Below are positions 40,140-55,100 of a DNA stretch of 64,000 nt, piece by piece (position 1 is the first letter of the stretch; each line of letters opens with the position of its first letter). Where the stretch lies: NCBI GenBank assembly GCA_002633005.1, contig NMRA01000527.1, positions 124,001 through 188,000 on the forward strand, written 5' to 3'. The notes beneath the pieces were generated by a model. That model saw nothing but the letters and a program-made list of their open reading frames with translations. It did no database searches and was not told where the DNA came from. Position numbers and translations under genes: made by a program. The DNA is from Phoronis australis (Eukaryota; Phoronida; Phoronidae).

Positions 40140-43100
40140 ATGTCAAATAAGAGGCCAGCGAATGAGTCGGCTTCTGGCTCTGGGGCTGCTCCCCCAAAGA
40201 AAAAGCTGTATGGCTTTATGGAGCCGATAAAGCTTGGGCCGATTACAAGTTTGGTATGTTAGTTTGTGTTGTATTACCGAATATTAATGCTGAAATTATT
40301 TAGAATATATTAAATTAGTATATATTATGCATTAGTATTTTTTTCTTTGATCGTCACATATCTTATCAAGTAATATAAGGCAAAATCCTCATTTTTGAAA
40401 TGCGGCCAAGTTTTTTAAACATGGCTTTGTAAAAAAGTATTATAATAGCTGTGCAGGCAAAGGTTGTAATTTTATTTCTCACATAATTTTAATGAGTATT
40501 TTTCACTGCATACTGGTCAAAATTGTAAGTCTTAATTCACTTTCCAATAAAATTTAGATTTTATGCAGCTCTTGTAAATAGCTTCAGCTATAAAATTCAA
40601 TTATTTGTGAGTAAATGTAGTTGCTTAACTTGTGAAGTTCTCGTTACACAAAAACGTTTTTGTTTGTGTTTAGGAGGATTTGGACAAGAAGGTGCTGCAG
40701 TTCCAGAACAAGAAATTGGCTGAGCGGCTGGAGCAGCGTCGTATGATGGAAGATGAGTTGAGAAAGAGGATAGAACAACTAGAACATCGACAGGCAACCG
40801 ATGACGCCGTCTTGATGATCATCAATAGATATTGGAATCAGGTATGTGTCAGAATGTGTTCTAGTGAATGGTTGAGAGCTGTTGTGACACTGTCTTGCAT
40901 CGCATATCGCTGTAGCTACGGGAATTTAGTGTGTCCAAGTCCTAGGGATTTTTTTGGTACGAACTAAGGACAGCTCAAAGTCAGGTGTTTTGTGCCTTTT
41001 GTTCACAACAGCTTTCACTTGGGTATTTTAAATTGAATTTAGTTAAATCTTAATTGTGAGGTGTTAGTTATGTGTACCTTGTACTATAATCTGAGTGCTT
41101 AGTCTTTATGCCAGTTATTCATGTTTACTATGTGTTCATTTCAGCTGGACGAAGACATCCGCGTCTTGCTTCAAAGGTTTGATGCTGAGGCTGCTGATGA
41201 AAACCAAAAGAGTTAGTTAGTTTATAAAATGTTTACTTTACCAAATGATAAACTTTTAAATTAGTTAATTTTAACTCATTAATTGGTAGAAAAGTTAGGC
41301 TTCTTGGTGTTTAAATCTACATTGATTTTATGCTTGTAGTTCAAACTTTGCTGTTAACTACTTGTGAATTGAACAATTTTCCACTCTCTTAATTGTGGAG
41401 TTAGAGATCATTCACCGTTTCCATGATATTCTGTATTTAGTCCGTTTACCACACCTTTTAATTATGTATTCCATTTGCCACATTCGCGCATCAGACGACC
41501 TGCCACTCCATCTAGTGCATGACGTGTGTGTGACATGTGCACCGTATCTCACCTTTGTCATTACTTTCATCAAAATACATAGTCATCTTCACAATCTTTA
41601 CCGTTAGACCAACACGGACGGAAAGCTTCGTGCTCAGTTGCCTGCCTCAAATGAAATTTGCCTCATGTCATTGCTACCCGTGAACAACGAGATGAAATGC
41701 TCACTGACCCATAAAGTACATCATAGTACTTGGTGCAAATGTAGTACACACAGTTACAGTGAGAGATTTGTTGTCATGTGATGCAATAATTAGTTTTCAT
41801 TGGCTATGAAAGGTAATTGTCTAAGCACTTGGCTCACCTTGTCTGCATACTATTAAGATTTACGTTTCCAAGGTTAAATAAACCCAACAACTGGGACATT
41901 TGCCCCATCGTCTCATGAGTCAAAATCCTCACAGTTCATTTTTGGTTCAAATGGACTTGCATTCTGCACTGGTGGTATTTTCCCTCTAAAAGCACATTTT
42001 CCCAAGAGCCAGAAGGATATATGGAACATTTTTGAATTCGTAGAAATATATATAAATTATTACATGGCGAAGTCGTTATCCCCATATTCTAGAGCCTGAG
42101 TGGATTTTGGAGAATTATTGCCCGAGGGGTGTTAGCCCTGAGGGTGATAATTCTCCAAAATCCACGAGGGCTCTAGATATGGGGGAGAACATGTAATAAT
42201 CTATTTATACCACATACTGAACGAGAAACATTGCACTGAATCGATCTACCTTTCTCGACTCCCCTCGGCTTTGTGTAACTACTTTCTGTGTCAGAGGCCC
42301 GGGGTCGGAGGTCGTGACTTTTTTAGAAAAGTCGAGCCATTTTTGTCAAATAAATGCTTTTACTCAAAACCAGCCAGGATTACTCTCATTATGGTCTTGT
42401 GGTCCTTGCTAAACATGTGGTGTTATCAGAAAACTATTGGTCTTTGAAATTAAAGTGTGCCATTCCAATTGCTGAGCTAGTGATTGGAGTTCATAGATAA
42501 CCACGTGATATTTGTTGTGAGCTGGTTGCAGTCTAAAACAATGTTTTAGACTGCATTCTTTGCTTTGAAATTGCTTGCAGTAGTGTTGCACTAAGTATGT
42601 TTTTTGTTTCAGATGAGAATGAGGCGACGACCTCGTTCTTGGCTCAACTGTCCAGCTGGGATCAACAAGAGATGGAGGCCCAACAAAACCAACGGGTCGA
42701 GTTCTCCAAGCGAGCTATTGGTAAGCTGCTGCTCGCCTATGACCGTCTGTTGCTGCGACATGAGAAGATGATTGAGTCCATCAAGGTCAAGGGGCCTGAT
42801 GATGAAGGTAAGGGGGACATAACAGGAGCTGTTGAATGGAGGTGTTTATTGTTTTCTGTGTCATGGACAAGAATGATGACAGCTGTGGTTATTATACTGG
42901 TGTAAGTTAGCATTCCTTTATTCTATAGTCTAGGTCATATGCTTCACAGAGCTTTTGCTTCAAAAGTACGCTGCAAAATCCTTTTTCATTATAATCACAA
43001 GAGGGAGCATGAGGTGATTATTCTTCTGAAAAGTGACTTGTCAATTGCCATTTGGACGCAAAATATGTGAGTCTTTAAATGTACATGTGTTTATTTCAGA

Positions 43101-46100
43101 CAAGTCGTCAGATGCTGGCAGTGAGAGTAAAGACGAAAAGGAAGACAAGCCCAAATCTGACGATGGAGAGAAGGAGGGGGAAACGAATAAGACAAAGGAA
43201 GACGTGCCCAGCTTGGAGGAAGTGGTGAAGAAGGAAATTGTTGACACTGTAGCTGAGAATAAACGATTACATAACCTTGTGACACAGTTGCATGAGCGGC
43301 ACCATGTCAATACATTGAAGGTAGGATGTCCTTTCATTTGACTACACTCTATATCGCTGTCATAGTGTCTTCTTTATTTTTTTTTTCAAACAAGTTATGC
43401 TGTTGTAACCTTTTGTGCAAACGGGTTCTCTTTCAAAGTTTCTAAGCAGATTGACTTGGAAGTGTGTGAGCTTTCAACTTCACTGTTTGTTACATTTGTA
43501 CATTCATAAGTGTTCTCGTGTGTGGGTGTTTGGAAGGAATTCTTGAATCCTTGGTCAAACTTAGTCTTTGTAGTATGCACTCCCTGTGGTAACTCTGACA
43601 ACAGTGAAGAGCTCCAAGTTGTCCAGGCAGCTGTTGTATAAAACAACAGTCATGCATGAAAATTGCATGTCTTGGGGTTGCCGCAAGGAGCTCTTATTTC
43701 ACAAATGCACCATGCTGTGAGCAGATTTCTGTTTCCAAACTTTTCAGACCTTTTCTTTCTGCTCACCGTCTATCATGGTGAAAAATGTCCAAAATATGAC
43801 TGCATTTAGAACATTATGTCTTAGAAAAGGCTTATCAGATTGAAATGAAAGTTTCAGATACTGTGCTTTATGCTCAAGTCTCCGAATTGTATTAAATGTC
43901 TCTGTCAGTGTTTTTGCAATTTCACCTTGAACATTTATTTTTAAATATCAAACGAAATTTGTTTACGTTATCTTACCGTTGATATGAATAAACCTTTCTT
44001 TTTTACTAAATTTTACTAAGACGTGGTAAGATTACAGATTGGTAAAAATCCAAAATACCTTTCTTTTTTACTAAATTTTACTAAGACGTGGTAACATGAC
44101 AGAGTGGTAAAAATCCAAAATCAAAATTCTACAGGCTTTCGACTTTCTGACAGAATTTATTATACTTTTGCTGAGGTACATTGATAGTATACAGGCTTTC
44201 TACTTTCTGACAGAATTTATTATACTTTTGCTGAATGTGGTAAATACTTAGCTAGATACACGCACTTGTTGATGATGTCACGCATAACCTTGCATTATGG
44301 GACACGCGGTCGAGTTTTGTCTGTCTGTGTAATTTATGATTTCCATTGGTAGTCGACGGAACTGGAGGAGAAGTTCACGCGTGCTGAAACGGAAATAGCT
44401 GAGTTGAAGAATAAGATCGAGGACTTGGAGTACGAGTTTGAAAGCAGCCAGAACAAGGTGTTTAAGCTGGAGAAGCGCTGCATCGACCTGGTGCAACAGA
44501 TGCAGATGAGGAACGATGCACCAGCAGAGCCATCTGGTGAGACGCCCAATGTGTCTGTACCCAAATCACAGGTGTCCGACTCGTGGGTGAGTGTCTTAAA
44601 TAGACTGTTAGATCGTTTGCTCAAATCTGACAATAGATTTTGTCTGATCAACTGTTATAATCGCTTGTCCATTAACTTGAGGTCTGGGAAGAGTATATTT
44701 CATAACAACTGCAAAGATAGTCATTTTGGTAAATAACAGACCCCAATAGTTCGTGTCCATGATTTCTTTTTCTTTATGCGCCCAAATGTGCATTTATGTG
44801 GGTGCGTTTAGTTGTCATCTCTGTTTGGGTCTCCCGGTGTCAGGTGCTGATGATTTCAAGTTTTGTATCAATCTGACTATTACTGTGCCTCTTCCTGACA
44901 ATTTAAATGTTTACCATCCAGTATCTCGGATTTTCATGAAATTTTGGTAAAAACGTTTTTATGAAGGAGGATAGTGCACCTTCCCATTTTCAAACGAGCA
45001 TTCATTTATTCTGTGCAGCCTTATGGCCATTTTTATTATTTTTAGTCTGTTTTTAGCATCCTGTCTATCTGCCAAACTGATTGAAGAATAATTATTGGCT
45101 TATGTACTGAGAAGAGCAAGACTAACGTTGATTTTGGATGGCTCTGACTACTGTGGTGCCCCCTAGTGACATTTTTGCATCTACAGCCTTTGTAGGTTCC
45201 TTGTGATATTTGGTGTGTATTCCAGTGAACATGACAATGTATGACAACTTCACAACTTCATTTGAACGCATCTGCCTACCCCTTTGTACAGACTACACCC
45301 CCTCTGTGATAGTTACAGTTGTGGCTACAATTTGGAATATTCTTCTGTTTATTCTGTGTCTGATGTCAGCTGACAGCTGCTTGTTAGATGTTATCGTACT
45401 GAGGTGACCATAAAAGTGGGGAATTGGTGGGATTCAATTATGATCCCAGTACAAATTTAATGTACTTATACGTTTATGAAGCACTGTGGCTTTTAATTAC
45501 TATGCAATTGCTTTCGACCCTTCGTAAATACTAACCTCATAAGAAGACTCGTTGAAATATGTTGTGGCAATTTCAGTCACAAAAGGCCAAAGAATAATTC
45601 TTCTGCACTATTCAAGATAAATACAGGCGCCTCTAAGTGGCCTTGCTTTTTCATTCGCAGCTGCGTGAAAACCTGACGGAACTTGAGGAAGTGCGTGAAC
45701 TGGCAGCCAATAGGCTGCAAGAGTTGGAGGAACTGCAGTCAAAACACCAAGATACAGTGAGGGAACTAGAGCAAGTCAGGATGGATGTGAGTTGATTGGT
45801 CATTGTCATCAATCGTTCATGTACTTTACTTCATGAAATGTTCAAAGAGGTAATAGTCTGATATAACGTTTCTGCATTTTGAGAAACAGTTTTCTCCACT
45901 GAAGAAGGGGCATCAAGTGCTTCTCAAAATGTGGGCACGTTATATCAGACTATTGCCTTAACTCATTCGACCCTGAGCACCATATGGAATAAATTGCTTA
46001 GTGGCCTGGCTGAGCTGTGGAATGTCTACCCCCTTGAAGTCGGAGGGTATTTCACTCAGAACTAGGTCACAAGCACTGCACATGATTAAAACCTCATCAC

Positions 46101-49100
46101 TCAGCCATTAGTGAACATATACTTACCAAATTTTCAGCAATACATCTTGAGTAAATGAGCTTCATTTTGAAATAAAATTTATCCAAGTTCAATATCGATA
46201 AAGGGTTGAACAAGTAGTTTTACTTTTTGTTTTCCAGAAACAAAGACGTTTGTTTACAAATAATCCATTTGAATTTCCAGAAAACATGTCAAGAAAGTTT
46301 TCTGTGTAGCATATCCTCATCATAAACTAGATCACTGAAATCTGTATCTAAATCTGACCACTCAGTGCCATCAGTATCCACACTATCATATCCATAATCA
46401 CTGAAGTCTATATCTAAATGTGACCAGTGTCATCAGTATCCACACTATCCTCCATAATAAAAACTTCAAGAACTGTGAGAGAGCAGCANCTGATGTCAGC
46501 AGACAGCTGCTTGTTAGATGTTAGGGTACTGAGGTGACGATAAAAGCGGGGAATTGGTGGGATTCAATTATGATCCCAGTACAAATTTAATGTACTTATA
46601 TGTTTATGAAGCACTATGCCTTTTAACTGCTATGCAATTGCTTTCGACCCATAGCAACTACTAACCTAATGATTCCTCTGCACTATTCAGGATAAATACG
46701 GGCGCCCCTAAGTGGCCTTGCTTTTTCATTCGCAGCTGCGTGAAAATCTGACAGAACTTGAGGAAGTGCGTGAACTGGCAGCCAACAGGCTGCAAGAGTT
46801 GGAGGAACTGCAGTCGAAACACCAGGATACAGTGAGGGAACTAGAGCAAGTCAGGATGGATGTGAGTTGAGTGGTCGTTGTCATCAATCGTTCATGTACT
46901 TTAGGTCATGAAATGTTCAAAGAGGTAATAGTCTGATATAACATTTCTGCATTTTGAGAAACAGTTTTCTCCACTGAAGAAGGGGCATCAAGTGCTTCTC
47001 AAAATGCGGGCGCGTTATATCAGACTACTGCCTTAAGGAGCCAAGGTTGCATTTTGTGGCCTCAATTCATTCCGTGGTGTAGCAAGTCACAATAAACCTA
47101 TTCCAAATGTATAAGAAAGTTGCAAGACTAAGTATGACGGGAAAGGCTTACTTGCCAAGTGTAAAGAGCCACGTGATTAAGGTCAGCTGTACTCTGTGCA
47201 TCTTCCCATAATTTTTACTGTGCAATTGACCTATCGCATGCTCTGCCTCTTTGCGAAAAGTCAAGTGACACCCGACAAACAAACAAGATGTCAGAGGCAA
47301 ATACACTGTGGCTAAACGACGATCCTGGTGGAATCGATGAGTGTTTTTTGCACTAACCGAAAATGCTTCGTCAAAGACAACAGCTCATGCTTTTCAGCAA
47401 AGAATCGTACGTTCATGACGTGGGAATTTGTAAAGGCGACGATGAAAAAATAATAAGTGTTCGAAGAAAAGTATTTCGGAGATATTTAAAATCTGAAGAA
47501 CCCCACATGGGGTTCACCTGACAAATGACAAGGCCTTTGATGTGATATGTTCATATAAATCTTGGTTTGTAGCTTAAAAGTGGAATTACCTGTACTATAC
47601 CATAAATTTCAGGATCGTTTGAGCAAAATCAGTGAAGATTCACCGGTATTTTTATTCTGCCGTCTGCTAAATTCCCAAATAAAAGTAAGTCACAACTGGT
47701 GGAACTCCCCGAGTAAAATAGGTCAAGTCGATAGCACTGTTTACACTTTTCTAATTTTCGAACGAAATATTTTGATGAAAATAAGTCGGGTTCATAGGTC
47801 AAGTACACAATCATCTTAAGCAGTTAGCTCCAGTTCTCGTCCTCTGTACTGCACAATTAATAGGTGATAGTTTATCAGTGTATCTTCTCATGTTCCCTCT
47901 ACAGTTGAAGACCCTGCCAGAGTCAGTGATTGTTGAGACTACAGAGTACAAGTGTCTTCAGTCCCAGTTTTCTGTGCTCTATAATGAATGCATGCAGATC
48001 AAGACACAGTTGGAAGAGAACCGTCAGTTACTTCAGACTAGCAAGAACACTCACCTGCGCCAGATTGAACAGATGGAGGTGAACGGATTGACTTTCTTTT
48101 CCTCGCTAGAAATCTTAACTTTAGACTTCAGTTGGACGTTGATACAAAAATTTCTGTTCTTTTTTAGCATGAACTGTACACGAGTGTGATTTAGTACGTA
48201 GGTGCAGTTTGATGTGGGGATAGCATTTTGAAGTTGAACAGAATTGGCTCAAAATCAGTTGGAGATTGAGCTGAGGGATTGAATTTCAGGACTTGGTTTG
48301 ATATATAACTAATAGTTCTTAGGCAGAAATTTTTTGTTGTTAGTTGAGGATGAATTCAAAACTTGAACTGCCGTTGATTTGTTTTAAATAAACTTTCAAG
48401 TGTCTTGCTATGTGATTGATCAATTTTTCGAGTGAAGTCTCAAGTGAAGTTTAATTGTCCCCCAAGTGTAAAACAGAATGCAAACAGTGTCCACAATTGT
48501 GTGAATCTATTATTCACGTGTTTACCTGGATAATTATCAATATAGTGGGACCATCAATTTCTCATTTTCATGAATTGTATACCTGTTGCATTCATTTGCC
48601 ATTGGATCCTTTTTTTGTGTAATCAAAATGCTGCTTAGCCACATCTTGTCAGTGTTCATAATGGCTATTTGTATTTTTTAGAAATTTTTGTTTTGTTGGA
48701 TAATTCGTATTAAACCAAACATTCAATCTTTCAAATAAAGTGCGGCATGGATGTTACTGCCCTTTCGAAGAGCCAGTATGGTTTAGTGTGATAGGTGCCC
48801 GGTTTCTTTACTCAAGGTCGCGGGTTCGAGTCCCACTGACTCACCCTACTAAACCCTTGCATCAGGTTTGCAGCTCCTCAGCTCAGTTTTATCTGGTATA
48901 TATCAACAAAGCATAAATATAGTTCTAGGTGATAAGTGCAATGGGCTCACCTGAGCGGCTTTCACATTTCTGGTACAACATGTATCAGGTTGCCTGCAAT
49001 TACTTTTTTATACTGCTTTTTTTTCCCTTTTAACACCGTGCATTCATTTGTAGAGTGATGAGTTAGCCTGCCAGAAGAATCTACGGGCGGAGGTGATCAA

Positions 49101-52100
49101 CTTAGAAGACACACTTGCTCAATGTCGGAAGGAGTACGAGATGTTGCGAATAGAGTTTGAACAGACACTGGCTGCTAACGAGCAGACAGGTAAGTAAATA
49201 ACTAGTTGGTTGTTTATGAATTGAGTAGTAGTAGCCAGATGGCAAAAGGAGTGATAGCAAAACTGTTGGAGCAATTTATTTTGAGGTCATGTTCTCTGTA
49301 AAGAGCATTTTCATTTGTTGGAATTTAGTTGAAAGATGAGCAACAGACAAAATTTTTATGTTCACAGGTTGTTTTTTTGGTATGCATATAATAGTGTACG
49401 TAGTAGAATGGGTATGATGATCATTCCTTTTGTCAAATGTTCAGTTACTAAGCAACAATATTATTGTGATAATTTTCACCCTCCTCTCTTTCACGCAAGA
49501 TTTAAGTATCTCGCTACAAATGATAGAAGTAGGACCAAGTGTTATTTTATGGGAGTTATACAGTACAAAATGGACAAATGGTGGAGTTGAATGGTCTTGG
49601 TGTCTGTTCTTATTCACGAATTCGATTGTCTACAATGGATCAAAAAACGGACAATCGCTGCACAAATGAAAAAGTTCATATTGATTCAACGTTTCGCCTA
49701 TTCATTGAACATTATCAGGCTATAAGCAATAAGACATCAAGTGTCTACAATGGTTTGCCAAAATCCACCATTGTGTTGGTTTCACCAGGTCCCATCAACC
49801 GGGAGATGCGCAACCTCATTACCAGCTTACAGAACCATAACCACCAGCTGAAAGTGGAGATAGCACGCTACAAGAAGAAAATAAAAGAACTCAATAACGA
49901 GCTGTCTAAGGTACTTTAGTTAAGTTTTGTCAGCAGTCTCATTTTTTTTTTTGCTGGTGTGGGTATCTGATTGCATGAATGTCAAGTTTTTTAGTCATTA
50001 GTTTTGGCTGCCATCTTGCGAATGGTTGTTGAGCATGCTACTGTTTGTGAGTAAATGTTTATTTTTAAATTTTAATTTTTTATCAGTGGTTATTATTATA
50101 AAAATTATATTTTTACAATTTTTGAGAACAACTGTCATGGACATCAAAATGTCCAATAGGGTTTCAAAGTCTGGAGATGTTCGTGGCACAAAGTCAATTG
50201 TTTCATAATTGTAAGTTGTATTGTCACGACTATTTTTATAACTTCTGTTTGCATATCAGCTGATTTTGTCTTGTGTGTGTGTCTAGAATTTTATTTTTAT
50301 GAGTTTTGTTATTATTTCTTAACATGTAATGTAGACATTACCAGCAACACCTCCCCTGTCCATTGTCATGTGTCATGAGCCAACATTCTGTATTCAGTGA
50401 TACCTGTCATAATCACCAATCTCCTCGTTTGTTACCACTATAACGAACAATGGATAGATCCGACAAATGCAGTTAACCCATGCCACAAGCGCAAAGCCAA
50501 AGTCCTTTACTACAGCAACACATTTTCTACAGGGTGTTTTTGTTCATATTTGACTAAAACTGCTGCCATAAAGAGCTACATTATCAAACTGGATCTTATG
50601 GAACTAGTCAAACTGTTGCATGCAGTGATATATCTACAAATTTAAGCCTTTGAGCCCATTCATAGATTACTCTAGCCTGTTGACAGGTCAGCCATCATTT
50701 ACAATCACATGGCTGTCTGATCGATTCAAACAGGCACTGTAGGTACAGTAGTTGGTTCCCATTATACTATTATGCTTAGTGACAACTAAGTTATTTCAGA
50801 GCATTAAATTAGTGGGAAAAACTTCCACGCAGTTTGACCTGGCTTTGTCCTCTGGTGGTCTAATGTTATTTGTCTTGGTTGACATTTCCGTAAGTCACGC
50901 TGCAATATGCATTTATAGTTTCAGGTAAATTTTGTTTATTTCACATTACATAATATTATGTTAGTGGGTTTCTTTCACTTTTCGCTTATTTATGCGTGGA
51001 TACTCGATAATAGTCTTGGATTTATCAAGACTTATACCCACCTGATCATAATAGTCTTGGGTTTATCAAGACTTATACACACCAATCATAAAGTCTACCG
51101 CATGCTTTAATCACCAACGTGCATTTTTAAATTTTCGTTCTCTCTTTATCGTTTATCTGCACTGTAAGTGTCCCAGGTGCTTCTGTTCAATGTTTGTGGG
51201 AGTAAGATGGTGGGCTATCATTGTGTTTAGTGTTCTCGCGACCTGATTAGCTGGAATTATTGGCTGGATTGATGCGTCGGAACTACCCACTGTTCGTTGT
51301 CATCCGACACGAATCCTCCACCTTGTCCGTTGACATTCTATTGAACCTTGTTGTGTGTTTTAGTTGAAAGCAGAAAAAGTTGCCGCTGCTTTACAAATGT
51401 CTAGCTCGAGCACAGCACCGGTAAATGTTGGTATAAATAGTGTAAACTAACACATACTTACCTGATAGTTTTATGTGTGTAGTTGTTTGAACTAAAACTT
51501 GTCAGCCCAGTACTACTGTGTGTTCATCATTCTAGTGACTGTAGTAACAGTATAAGTTGTCTTGTTTTTGACGCGTACTAACACTTAATAGTCTTTCCAT
51601 TTTATGATGTTTAGTATTTCACCTTTTTTCTAATCTTGGTAACAATTTGGTGTGTTATGTTTTAAATAGGCGTTGCTGCCTCAGTTACAATAATTGGTGT
51701 GTATCAACAGCAATTTTTTATTTGGCTATCTTGTGTTGTTCTAATATATGATAGTCTTTATTTTAAGTCCATCGGCCCACAGTATAATAAAGTTTTCAGT
51801 TATCAAGTGATGCTAATAATGATTCTCTTAATTTGAGTGAGTTGTTCGCAAGGTTTAAGACTTCCTGTTGCGCAGTAATTTTCATCAAAAGTGTTAACTT
51901 ATACAAATTTGGCTCATACTAATACCATTTCTTCAGGAAGCACCTTCTTATGTTCTTATAACTACAAACAAGATGCAATGCATTTATGTGTGACTTTAGT
52001 TATATGATAGTAATATTAATAACAATAACGATAATGATAATAATGATAATAATAGTCTGTTAGCCATTTACTTAATGAATAAATTGTGATTCTTAATCAA

Positions 52101-55100
52101 AATGTCATCATCTTGGATCTACCCAATTTCATTCTTGTAAATGTTTTGACAGCAATTTCGTATGAATTGAGAAACAACAGCTGGGCAATTTTGATAATAT
52201 TTTTTATCTTTCATTCTATTACAGCTTAAAAGTGAAGGCAAAGAATCCGTGGAGAGCCAGCCTGAGGAAGTCAAGCCTGTAGTAGAGGTCAAGGAGGCGG
52301 AGTCTCCTGTAGAGGTCATACCAGACGAGCCAATCATCATCAAGGATGATGACGAGGAACCTGAGGTTGAGAAGAGCAAGCCAGAGCCAGAGGTCATCAA
52401 GGATCTGAGGGCTCAACTGAAGTACGTAGTCTTAATATTCAAATGGATTTTGTTGGTCATTCACAACCCAAGGTCAGAACTCTGGTTGGACATCATGTCT
52501 ACTTGAGTGGCAGGCATCCTTTGACTAATGTTGAAACATTCTGCAATTGTTAGGCATGTTCAATGCCTTAATTTTTTTTTAAATTGCAAATTTAAGAAAG
52601 TAATTGGGCTGCTGAACAAAAACGTAGAATTAGACATTATCAAGTTTCTTGTGGTTACTTCTAAAAAGCTTACTAAAATTTTTCATTTAATACACCTATA
52701 AAACAACTGGTCGCATATAGTTAGGATTCCCTTTGCTTTTTTGTGAATTTTCTCAAAAATTACTTGAATTTAGCACAGAGATGAGTGGTTGGGATGCGTC
52801 GGCACAAGTTTATTTTCGGCTACAGTCATGGCATCCCGGTTTGTCTGGTCATTTTGATTTCTGTGTTAATTTTTTGGCAGATGACTGAATGAATTTTACC
52901 AAAACTTGACGCTGTGATATGTGGTGGGAATGTTCAAGCACTGGTCAATTTTTGGGAAGTTTTGACTTGCTTGGCCCCATGTTGGTGGTTTTAGTTTTCG
53001 ACAAGAAATTCCTTGTGCGTGAGTTTTTTGCTAAACAATGAATTTTTCTGAAGCTTGATGAACTTAGAGGTATTTAGTGGCAAGGCACCAGGGTTTGCAC
53101 ATGCTGGAAGCCTTACCTACGCTTACGCTGGGACAGATTAGATGAACTGTTGGCCTGTTTTTGACATGATATTGCTTGTCCATTGATAATTGTGGCAATG
53201 TCTTGACAGATTTTTGATAGACCTTGATAGACAGGTGTATGGCTGTAATGTATCAGCGCTAGTTGATTTTCAGCTTTGACAAAATTAGTCTAATTACTTA
53301 TTTTACAAGATGTCACCAGCATTTTTAAATTTGTAGATAAGGCCATGGGTGTGTATTCGGAAAATGAAAATTTTCAGGCGTTTTTGTAACACGTAAAAAA
53401 TGCCCGGCCGTCTCTTCGAAAATGGTGGGCGTGTAAACGGAAAGTCGTAGTTTTGCTGACTTGAAACTGTGTTTTTTAATTTCATGTTTAACTTGATAAA
53501 TGTATAGTTCGTCACTACCGTGTTCATTTTCATTAATGATAAATACAGTCTCCACAATGCTGAATTTGTGACAAAAAGTTGACACTGAGTGGACTTTTAA
53601 GAGGAATTTTTCGGGATAAACGCCCCTTTAGCTGGACACTTGACACCATAAGGTATAACACCAATTATTTTCTGAATAATCGCCCATGGGCGTTTCATTG
53701 GGTGGGCTTATCTATAGGAAATCCCTGTAGTAAATACCACTAGAAGCATACCGTTTGCAGTGTACTTGTAGGTGTATCTCGACGCTTTACATTGCTTATG
53801 TTGTGTGCTATGATACAATTGTTATTTACTTGATATCTCATCCAATCTCTGCTGCACAGGAAAGCCAATGACAGTCAGAAGGAGTTGAAACTGTTGTTGG
53901 ACATGTACAAGAGCGCACCCAAGGAACAGAAGGATAAGGTGAAACTGATGTGTGAAGAGAAGAAGGCCAAGCAAGAGATAGACGAGTTGAAGGGTCACAT
54001 CCGGCGCATGCAGGAGGCGCAGAGGAAGGAGAGGCGCAAGCTAGCCGACGACGACGCTATCAAGAAGATCCGCAAACTGGAGGAACAAGTGGCTGAGCTA
54101 CAGAAACAGTTGGCGGCACAAAAACAGGTNGACGCTATCAAGAAGATCCGCAAGCTGGAGGAACAAGTGGCTGAGCTACAGAAACAGTTGGCGGCACAAA
54201 AACAGGTGAGATGGGAAGGCACGTGAGGGTGTGTGAGTGTGGAGGGGTGGTATTTGGAGAAGCAGACGGATGGGGAGGCATGTGGCTGTAACAGCTGAGT
54301 GCAGAGCTGTAGCAGCAGCAGACGGAAGTCCAGAAGCAGACGGGATAAGGGAACACCTGGGAGTGGTATGTAACTGAGTGGTGGTGAGCTGGGGGCCACC
54401 TAACAGTTGTGGTGGCAGAATGCATGTGGGCGAAGTGGGGGCGTTCACCTACTGTAGAAAGAAGTCGGTTATCCGTATAGGTGAATAGAAAATGGAAATG
54501 TGGAGCATATTGCAATAAGGAAAATGAGTGGAAGTGTTCCCACTAAAAATCATATTTTTGTGATAGCACTATTTTTGTTTAGAACTTGTTTATGATATTG
54601 TGGATCAGGAGGAAGAGGCCTTACTGAACGAGATGGAAGTGACGGGTCAGGCCTTTGAAGACATGCAAGAACAGAATGTCAGGCTGATACAGCAGCTTAG
54701 AGAGAAGGACGACGCCAACTTCAAGCTGATGTCTGAAGTGAGTTACAGCGTTCTAAGGAGACAACTCGAGGTTTTTTCCATTTTAGAGTGATCGCATTCT
54801 TGAGGTAGATTCATCTTTACTGGATTGTTGTGCGGGAGATATTACCCCGTGTCAAAGTAAACAGTATGGGTAAACTGTTCTGGGGTTAAATTTTCAGAAA
54901 GGGGTTAGCCTATGGGTTGTTCTGGGAAACAATAGTAAAAAAGCAAAATTAATGAAATTGATAGTAATTCTAGGTATTAGTGTCTCATTTTCACAGAATA
55001 TACTTCACAAACGTGTATTGCAAAGAGTGAATTGTCTCAGCTATTTTTCATGGAATATTTTCATTTGTGAAATTCCTGAAACCACCTAAAGTTGGTGAGT

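Noticed and set aside
47280-47370. Short plus-strand frame starting [20 protein letters not shown]
   Set aside because: It stops after 23 codons with no donor placed to extend it; possibly a transposon relic, but unsupported.
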